A stretch of 15,635 bases of DNA, taken from positions 1-15,635 of the forward strand of contig CAYRYU010000140.1 in NCBI GenBank assembly GCA_964428355.1. The letters run 5' to 3'. Under the pieces are notes generated by a model, which was not told where the DNA came from, did not search any database, and saw only the letters and a list, made by a program, of their open reading frames with translations. Shown here one piece after another: positions 7,808 to 13,055 of this stretch. The position numbers were made by a program, and so were the translations under genes. Each line of letters starts with the position of its first letter. Positions within the stretch are counted from its first letter, which is position 1. The stretch is from CAYRYU01 sp964428355. GTDB lineage: Bacteria; Muiribacteriota; Ozemobacteria; Ozemobacterales; Ozemobacteraceae.

Positions 7808-9022
7808 ATGATTCCCCATCCCGTTACAGCCGAAGCCCAGACCCGGACAAAAGCGAGATCGGATCTTCTTCAGACGCCCTACGGACCCGTCCCCCAGATT
7901 TTCGACGAGTTCTGGACCGCCAAGCAGCGGCAGATGCACTCCCTTCACTACGCACTTTCCTACAGGGCTTCCTTCAAACCCGAGCTTCCCGATTTCTTCA
8001 TCCGGAAGTTCACCAAACCCGGAGACCGCGTCGGCGACCCATTCGGGGGGCGGGGCACCACCATGCTCCAGGCACTTCTTCTCGGTCGTCAGGCGATAAC
8101 GAATGATGTGAATCCGCTTTCTGAGCGGATCTCCTATCCAAAGACCCACCCGGTCACCCTTTCCGCAATCGAGCAGCGGCTGAGCGAGATTCCCTTCGAC
8201 AAACCGCGGGATCTTTCGGAAGAAGAGGACCTGAGCATGTTCTATCATCCCGAAACCTACCGTGAGATCCTCAATCTTCGGGATTTCCTCAAGACGCATC
8301 GGGATGACACCGACCGCTTCATCGAGATGATCGCGATTTCCCGACTTCACGGGCATTCGCCCGGTTTCTTCTCGGCCTACTCCTTTCCCCAGATTTCGAT
8401 CCCCAAGGAAAACCAGGCCAAGATCAATCGAACGAGAGGAGCCGAACCTGATTATCGTGAAATCAAGTCCCGTCTTCTGAAGAAGGCTAAATCCGCCTTG
8501 AAGGATGGAAAGGTCGACGAAATCGCTCGAATGGGAAGAACCACGCGGCTCACCGTCAGCGATTCGAGAAAGCTTCAGGGCTGGGAGGATTCTTCGGTCA
8601 ACCTCGTGGTCACTTCCCCCCCCTTCCTCAACCAGGTCGATTACGTCATGGACACCTGGATGGAGATGTGGTTCTGCGACATCGACAGCGAGGGTGTGGA
8701 GAAGCGGATCGTCATGACCCCCGACCTGAACGAGTGGATGCGGTTCATATCCGACACCCTGGCGGAGCTGCATCGGGTGCTGGTTCCAGGTGGTCTGGTG
8801 GCCATGGAGGTAGGTGAGATCCGTTATCAGGGCGATCTCCTCAACCTGGATGAGGTACTCGTGAACCTGACCTGCACCCGGAAGTTCAACGAGGGCCAGT
8901 TCAGGGTCAAGGAGATCTACGTACAGAGCCAGGAGTTCACCAAACTCGCGAACTGTTTCAACGTCAGGAACAACGTCCTGGGAACCAACACCAACCGCGT
9001 TGTCGTGATGGAAAAGATGTAG
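7808..9022 (+). CDS. Site-specific DNA methyltransferase (N4-cytosine/N6-adenine type)
   Basis: A 404-residue SAM-dependent DNA amino-methyltransferase. A motif X-like segment (about 44-68, with HSLHYALSYR and KPELPDFFIRKF) is followed by the SAM-binding motif DPFGGRGTT (77-85), then NDVNPLSERISYPKT (99-113), then the catalytic motif TSPPFLNQVDY (269-279). TSPPF favours N4-cytosine but does not exclude N6-adenine. The order X-I-IV is the reverse of the usual IV-X-I order of beta-class enzymes, so the protein looks circularly permuted; other methylases with DPFxGxGTT before SPPY are known. About 180 residues between motifs I and IV may hold target recognition. No restriction gene lies beside it, so it appears solitary. 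GGAGG at 7799-7803 supports ATG 7808. A GATAAT at 7769-7774 could be a -10 box but lacks a clear -35. The gene probably leads the operon with divIVA and yggU. Confidence 0.88.
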   Translation: MIPHPVTAEAQTRTKARSDLLQTPYGPVPQIFDEFWTAKQRQMHSLHYALSYRASFKPELPDFFIRKFTKPGDRVGDPFGGRGTTMLQALLLGRQAITNDVNPLSERISYPKTHPVTLSAIEQRLSEIPFDKPRDLSEEEDLSMFYHPETYREILNLRDFLKTHRDDTDRFIEMIAISRLHGHSPGFFSAYSFPQISIPKENQAKINRTRGAEPDYREIKSRLLKKAKSALKDGKVDEIARMGRTTRLTVSDSRKLQGWEDSSVNLVVTSPPFLNQVDYVMDTWMEMWFCDIDSEGVEKRIVMTPDLNEWMRFISDTLAELHRVLVPGGLVAMEVGEIRYQGDLLNLDEVLVNLTCTRKFNEGQFRVKEIYVQSQEFTKLANCFNVRNNVLGTNTNRVVVMEKM

Positions 9023-9033
9023 GAGGTTGCGGC

Positions 9034-9525
9034 ATGAGACTCACCCCGTTGGACATCTACCAAAGGGAATTCTCCCGGAAAAAGCTCGGGGGCCTCGACG
9101 AAGCCGAGGTTCATGAGTTCCTCAAAAAGGTCGGCAAGGAATACGAATCGGTGTATGCCGAAAACAAAACCCTCAAGGATCAGGTTGAGCGGTTGACCAA
9201 CCAGATGAAGGATTACCTCGAGCTCGAAAAAACCCTGAAGCAGACGTTGATTTCCGCCCAAAAAGCCTCCGGCGATCTCAAGAACAATGCGGAAAAGGAA
9301 GCCGAGCTCATCGTCAAGGAAGCCGAGATCCAGGCGGAGCGCATCCTGGATGAAGCCCGTTCGGAAGTCGAGATCGTGGGAAAGGATCTGCGGGAGATGA
9401 AGCGCCAGAAGCGGATGCTGAAGGTCGAACTCAAGACGGTCCTGGAGTCGTACATGACCCTCCTGAACGACGAGAGTCCCACCTTCATCAAGCCCGTTAC
9501 CACCCCGGTGGAAGCGGTGGCCTGA
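9034..9525 (+). CDS. divIVA: DivIVA-domain coiled-coil protein
   Basis: A 163-residue protein that starts with a DivIVA-like N-terminal segment, RLTPLDIYQREFSRKKLGG (2-20), followed by DEAEVHEFLKKV. The rest, to about residue 148, is heptad-rich coiled coil, ending in a short non-helical tail. DivIVA-family proteins bind curved membrane at poles and division sites through the N-terminus and oligomerise through the coiled coil; polar growth, septum placement or scaffolding are the usual roles, and which applies here cannot be read from sequence. AGGAGG at 9022-9027 overlaps the methyltransferase stop codon and lies 6 bases before the ATG, so the two genes are probably co-transcribed. The yggU-family gene that follows is a frequent neighbour of divIVA in many bacteria, which supports the call. 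Confidence 0.88.
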   Translation: MRLTPLDIYQREFSRKKLGGLDEAEVHEFLKKVGKEYESVYAENKTLKDQVERLTNQMKDYLELEKTLKQTLISAQKASGDLKNNAEKEAELIVKEAEIQAERILDEARSEVEIVGKDLREMKRQKRMLKVELKTVLESYMTLLNDESPTFIKPVTTPVEAVA

Positions 9526-9541
9526 AGCACCCACCAACAAT

Positions 9542-9862
9542 ATGGTATCCTGCTTGAAACCCCACTCCGGTGGGGTTTTCTTGACGGTCCAGGCGGTCCC
9601 CAGGTCGTCCCGTACCGAACTTGTTGACATCGCCGAGGATAGATGTAGAATTAGAGTCAAGGCCCCTCCGGTCGAGGGGGAGGCAAATCTGGCGTTGGTG
9701 GCATTTTTGGCGAAATTTTTCGGAATCCCAAAAAAGAATGTTTCCCTTCATTCGGGGACGCGTGGCAAACTCAAGGTGTTTTTCCTGACGGGAATTACCA
9801 TTGAGCAGGCTTCCAACGCCATTTCGGCCCACCTTCCTTCCCCTGCGAGACCCGGCAGATGA
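9542..9862 (+). CDS. yggU: YggU/UPF0235 (DUF167) family protein
   Basis: A 106-residue protein matching the small YggU/DUF167 family. The signature is VKAPPVEGEANLALVAFLAKFFGIPKKNVSLHSG (about 38-71), preceded by VQAVPRSSRTELV and followed by a GKLKVFFLTG strand. The family is conserved but its biochemical role is not established. It starts 16 bases after the divIVA stop. No good ribosome site precedes ATG 9542, and a terminator-like hairpin (9557-9582) covers codons 6-14. An in-frame TTG at 9581, 5 bases after GGTGGGG, is an alternative start that would drop the first strand segment GGVF. The stop codon shares ATGA with the next start. Confidence 0.85.
   Translation: MVSCLKPHSGGVFLTVQAVPRSSRTELVDIAEDRCRIRVKAPPVEGEANLALVAFLAKFFGIPKKNVSLHSGTRGKLKVFFLTGITIEQASNAISAHLPSPARPGR
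9557..9582 (+). terminator. Terminator-like hairpin overlapping the 5' end of yggU
   Basis: AAACCCCAC (9557-9565) and GTGGGGTTT (9570-9578) form a 9-bp perfect stem with a TCCG loop, followed by TCTT; the arm plus tail reads TTTTCTT. This has the form of an intrinsic terminator in the plus direction. It lies within the first codons of yggU, so it may end divIVA transcripts partly, act as an attenuator, or simply be tolerated under translation. Confidence 0.5.
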
Positions 9863-10320
9863 AAAATCTGCTCTGGATGCTTTGGGGGGCGATGATCTTC
9901 TCGATGTTCCTGAAATGGAAAGCCGACACCTACATGGTCGTGGCGGTCATCATCCTACCGATCCTGATCGTTCTGCTTGATCTCCAAGAGGAAGTCCTTT
10001 CCCTGAAGGAAGACGCAAAGCACCAGAGGAAATTCACCCTGGATCGGATTTCCTATCTGACCGACAAAATGAAGGACCTGTCTTCGCAGTTCGAAAAAAA
10101 GCTGGTGGTCGATTTCGCGGAATTCGCGAAGACCACCCCTCCGAGTCCTGATTTCCAGATCACAAAAGAACTTCGAAGGAAAAAGAAAAAGATGAGGAAG
10201 CCGGAAGGGCAACCCGCGGTCGACCTCACGAGACACCCGATCTCTCCGCCCCCGGAACCGTCGGGGCCGCCTGAACCGACACCTCCGGAAGCTGACGGCC
10301 CCACCGGGGAAAAAGCCTGA
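9859..10320 (+). CDS. Small membrane protein with two TM helices, coiled coil and Pro-rich tail
   Basis: A 153-residue protein I do not recognise. It has two likely TM helices (about 3-19 and 25-41) forming a hairpin, a helical, probably coiled-coil segment (42-85), a strongly basic patch RRKKKKMRK (106-114) and a proline-rich C-terminal tail (about 128-147). Its ATG shares four bases (ATGA) with the yggU stop, so it is translationally coupled to yggU. The small loop between the helices suggests that both long ends face the same side, probably the cytoplasm, where the basic patch could bind acidic lipid, nucleic acid or a partner. It is in the position where YggT-like genes occur in some divIVA clusters, but it does not look like YggT. 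Confidence 0.75.
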   Translation: MKNLLWMLWGAMIFSMFLKWKADTYMVVAVIILPILIVLLDLQEEVLSLKEDAKHQRKFTLDRISYLTDKMKDLSSQFEKKLVVDFAEFAKTTPPSPDFQITKELRRKKKKMRKPEGQPAVDLTRHPISPPPEPSGPPEPTPPEADGPTGEKA

Positions 10321-10332
10321 CCGTTTTCCCCG
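10305..10332 (+). terminator. Possible terminator hairpin at the end of the divIVA operon
   Basis: CGGGGAAAA (10305-10313) and TTTTCCCCG (10324-10332) form a 9-bp perfect stem with a 10-base loop that contains the stop codon of the membrane protein gene. No T-run follows (CCCTCCCTC), so it would be a weak intrinsic terminator or an mRNA 3'-end stabiliser. Confidence 0.35.
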
Positions 10333-10492
10333 CCCTCCCTCTTCGACCAAGCAATTTCCCCCCTGCAAACGGTTTTGGGCCGTCTCGCGAAACATTCTCC
10401 TGACGAGCCCACGAGGGGGAGGATGTGCCCGAAAAGCCACGATGGCGCAGTTTTTGAGGGGGCGATCACAATTTCTGGGAATCAGTCCCTCC

Positions 10493-10521
10493 TTGACACT
10501 TATCCTCTCCCTCAGTATAGT
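10493..10521 (+). promoter_or_regulatory. Near-consensus sigma70-type promoter
   Basis: TTGACA (10493-10498), a 17-base spacer and TATAGT (10516-10521): a consensus -35 and a five-of-six -10 at ideal spacing. The start of transcription would be near 10528, giving a leader of about 32 bases that carries GAGGA (10545-10549) before ATG 10560. It should drive the secreted enzyme gene and probably the M16 protease gene. The remaining 10333-10492 shows no gene I can support. Confidence 0.8.
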
Positions 10522-10559
10522 TTATTTATGGTCATCGATTCGTTGAGGAAAGACACATA

Positions 10560-11366
10560 ATGATGAAAAGTAGAACGCTCACCCTCGGATTGATCGGAAC
10601 CTTCCTCGCGGTTGTTCTCATACCTTCCATCGGGTCAGCATGGGGTTCGTTGGTTCACCGCAAGATAACATCCGATGCTTTTTTCATCATGCCTCAGGCC
10701 TTCCGGACCTATCTTCTCGGCGCTGCCGCGAAACCCGGATCCGCGGAGTTCATCACCCTGCTCGACGCATCGAACGAACCCGACCGGGTTTTGAAAGACT
10801 TCCAGAACCACGTTTTTCACATCCATGGGTACAAAATGGGGAACGGCCCATTCAGGATCGAGGAGCTTGTCAAGGAAATAACCGATCTGATAAAGAAAAA
10901 GGGGTCCAAGAAAGAGATCATCCAGAAACTCGGTTGGGTGGCCCATTACACGGCCGACCTCGTCCAGCCCCTTCACACCGGTGTTGCCACCTGGGAAGGG
11001 ATCGAGGAGAAATCATATCACTCCGCCTGTGAAAAGGATGCCGACAAGCAGGTAAACGGATTCGGCGTCCAGTTCGACGGGGCTCAGCCCGTCGTCCGTA
11101 TCAGTGCAAGGATGGTCTACGAGGCCCTCTGGGCGAACCAGTATTACTCCGCCATCGAGACCGCTTACACCCGCGGAGACAAGTATGACGAGGCAAGAAA
11201 CATTCTTTCTGCCTGCTATTCCCGTGGGGTCAACAACGTCGTCGACATGTGGTACACGATCTGGGCAAATGCCGGCGGCAAGATCAACCCCAAAGTCGAT
11301 GGGAAGCCGGTGAACTATCCGCCCGCCCAGGGCCGTGGGCAGAGAATCAAACCTCTCCCCCGCTGA
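10560..11366 (+). CDS. Secreted zinc-dependent phospholipase C / S1-P1 nuclease superfamily enzyme
   Basis: A 268-residue precursor. Signal peptide 1-27, with likely cleavage giving mature N-terminal Trp28, which in this superfamily binds zinc through its own backbone. Candidate ligands of the trinuclear zinc site are all present: Trp28, His33, Asp75, His89, His129, Asp133 and His139 in HYTADLVQPLH, and His154 and Glu158 in HSACE. The Trp-to-His spacing of 5 is like S1/P1 nucleases, while the 14-residue Asp75-His89 and 15-residue His139-His154 spacings and the final Glu are closer to bacterial phospholipase C. Substrate is therefore phospholipid head groups or single-stranded nucleic acid; I lean slightly to phospholipase. 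It acts outside the cytoplasmic membrane. ATG 10560 is preferred over ATG 10563 by distance from GAGGA. The M16 protease gene follows after 39 bases. Confidence 0.85.
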   Translation: MMKSRTLTLGLIGTFLAVVLIPSIGSAWGSLVHRKITSDAFFIMPQAFRTYLLGAAAKPGSAEFITLLDASNEPDRVLKDFQNHVFHIHGYKMGNGPFRIEELVKEITDLIKKKGSKKEIIQKLGWVAHYTADLVQPLHTGVATWEGIEEKSYHSACEKDADKQVNGFGVQFDGAQPVVRISARMVYEALWANQYYSAIETAYTRGDKYDEARNILSACYSRGVNNVVDMWYTIWANAGGKINPKVDGKPVNYPPAQGRGQRIKPLPR

Positions 11367-11405
11367 CCTCCTCGATCGACCGGCTCCAACCGAAAACCCC
11401 ATTGA

Positions 11406-12716
11406 ATGGTGAAATTTCCGTTTTCCCGTTTGACGAGACCGATCAAGGTTTTCGATTTGCCCAATGGTTTGAAGGTCGTCGAGCATTTTTTCCCATCACC
11501 CGCTTCCGGATTGTCGCTTCTCGTCAAATGCGGCCCGATTTTCGAGAACCCACAGAATTCGGGAATTTCCCATTTCCTGGAACATATGCTCTTCAGGGGA
11601 ACTCCGAAGTATCCATCATCGGTGGAGTTGGGCCTCGCACTGGACCGGGTCGGATCGGAAGCCAACGCCGCCACATTCTCCGACATGACGGTCGTTTCCA
11701 CGAAGGTTCTTCCGGAGGCGATGGAAGAAGCTCTCCGCCTTTTCAGGAGCATGGTCACCGAGCCCGTCTTCGATGGCATTGCGGCCGAGCGCCGCATCAT
11801 CCTGGAGGAATGCCTGGAGGACCTGGATGAAGAAGGGCAACTGATCGCGGTGGATCAGTTGTCCTCCCAGTTGATGTTCGGAACCCATCCTTATTCCAGC
11901 CCCATCCTCGGAACCCCTGAAACGGTGAAGAGGTTCACCAGAAAGCAGCTTGAAACCCATCTTCGGAACTACTATACCCCGCAGAACACCGTTCTTTCGA
12001 TCTCGGGAGGGATCGGAGAGAAGGATGCTTCGGGTCTGGTGCGCTCCGTCTTCAGTCCATGGAAAAACAACGGAATCGTCCGAGCGGCCCCGACGGTCCC
12101 CGACATCCCTGCATTCGAGGGGCCGCATCTTCTTACGGTAAGATCATCCCGAAGCCAGGTCCAGGTTCGTGTCTCGTTCCGCTGCCCGGCGTTTTCCGAT
12201 TCCCGACATTATCTCGTAAAAGCCCTCGTTCGGATACTCGACTGCGCTTCGGGCTCGCCCCTCAGGCGGGTTCTTCAGGATGAGTCGGGCCTTTGCTACT
12301 CCCTGACCGTCTGCAACGATGCCTACGAAAAGGCGGGGGCTCTGCATGTCGACCTGTTTGTCCACCCTGATCTGGCATTGAGGACCCTCAACGAAACCCT
12401 TTCCGTATTCAAGCGCCTCAGGGAAAACCCCCTTTCTCCCGATTCGGTCGAACACGCTGTCTTTCAGTATCTCAAAGGGAAGAGATTCGCCGCGACCGAC
12501 CTATGGGATTTCAGCGGCAGGGTGGCATTTTCGACCCTTTTCCCGACCGCAGCCCCTTTCGCGAGTGAGTTCGAGGCCATGCAGGAAACCACGCCCAAAG
12601 ATCTTTTTGGGATTTGCGCGAAGATTTTCCGCCGGGAGAATCTTGGCGTAACCTTGATCGGGACCGTCTCTCCCCGTCTCGAGGCCCAGATCCGCAAGCG
12701 GCTGGAAACCTTCTGA
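11406..12716 (+). CDS. M16 family zinc metallopeptidase (processing-peptidase-like)
   Basis: A 436-residue protein of the usual length for a two-domain M16B peptidase. The inverted zinc motif is in GISHFLEHMLFRGT, with His56, Glu59 and His60, and the third ligand is Glu134 in RRIILEECLED. The C-terminal half carries the M16 signature LRRVLQDESGLCYSL (about 284-298), which in homologues helps bind the substrate backbone. All catalytic residues are present, so it should be active alone as a homodimer. No signal peptide is visible, so it is probably cytoplasmic, degrading peptides or processing a partner. There is no good ribosome site before ATG 11406, which suggests translational dependence on the gene upstream, or a wrong start by a few codons (GTG 11409 is next). 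Confidence 0.9.
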   Translation: MVKFPFSRLTRPIKVFDLPNGLKVVEHFFPSPASGLSLLVKCGPIFENPQNSGISHFLEHMLFRGTPKYPSSVELGLALDRVGSEANAATFSDMTVVSTKVLPEAMEEALRLFRSMVTEPVFDGIAAERRIILEECLEDLDEEGQLIAVDQLSSQLMFGTHPYSSPILGTPETVKRFTRKQLETHLRNYYTPQNTVLSISGGIGEKDASGLVRSVFSPWKNNGIVRAAPTVPDIPAFEGPHLLTVRSSRSQVQVRVSFRCPAFSDSRHYLVKALVRILDCASGSPLRRVLQDESGLCYSLTVCNDAYEKAGALHVDLFVHPDLALRTLNETLSVFKRLRENPLSPDSVEHAVFQYLKGKRFAATDLWDFSGRVAFSTLFPTAAPFASEFEAMQETTPKDLFGICAKIFRRENLGVTLIGTVSPRLEAQIRKRLETF

Positions 12717-13055
12717 AGAGCCCGTTTCCAGCCTTGTTCGCCGCTTGAGGCCGCTTCGCAGCCTCGATATTGAAGGTCCGGGAGCCGACGAAGCCTTTCT
12801 GCCACAGGCCGAACCGAGCTCACCGAGTCGGGAGTCTCGGTGCTCTGAGATCTATGTGAATACACATGTCAGGGGCTTTCATGCGGTTCCAGTCGCCGAA
12901 TCTTCCCAGGGAATTCTGGATTTTTCTGACTCGCCCCGGACTACCAAGGCAAAAGGCCGTTCCTGACGCAATCCGCCTTCGCTATTGAAGGAAGGGCCTG
13001 GGGATCGCCGCCCCCAGGCCCGAGATTCGCTTCAAGGAAACCAACTTCCGGGATC
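12717..13055. other. Convergent intergenic region with several small hairpins, no gene supported
   Basis: This 339-base stretch lies between the converging M16 and repeat-protein genes. It holds four inverted repeats: GAGGC...GCCTC (12747-12765), CACCGAG...CTCGGTG (12821-12842), ATGTG-AATA-CACAT (12854-12867) and a strong 10-bp stem at 12994-13021. Open frames here start only at weak codons without ribosome sites. The series of hairpins could be a 3'-end structure or a small RNA, but nothing identifies a family. Confidence 0.5.
12994..13021. terminator. Strong GC hairpin between convergent genes, probable bidirectional terminator
   Basis: GGGCCTGGGG (12994-13003) and CCCCAGGCCC (13012-13021) form a perfect 10-bp stem with an 8-base loop. 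No T-run follows on either strand, so it is not a textbook intrinsic terminator, but it lies 34 bases past the stop of the minus-strand gene and is the best stop signal between the two converging units. Confidence 0.5.

Noticed and set aside
7715..8773. Minus-strand open frame of 352 codons antisense to the methyltransferase
   Set aside because: The opposite strand has intact methylase motifs and a good ribosome site; the antisense product resembles no family.
9557..9582. Treating yggU as starting only downstream of the hairpin
   Set aside because: The residues encoded across the hairpin (GGVFLTVQ) match the first strand usual in this family, so ATG 9542 was kept, with the doubt noted.
10375..10560. 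61-codon plus-strand frame before the zinc enzyme
   Set aside because: It runs across the near-consensus promoter and has no ribosome site or recognisable sequence.
12745..12966. 73-codon plus-strand frame after the M16 gene
   Set aside because: It begins with TTG without a ribosome site and spans several hairpins; no similarity recognised.
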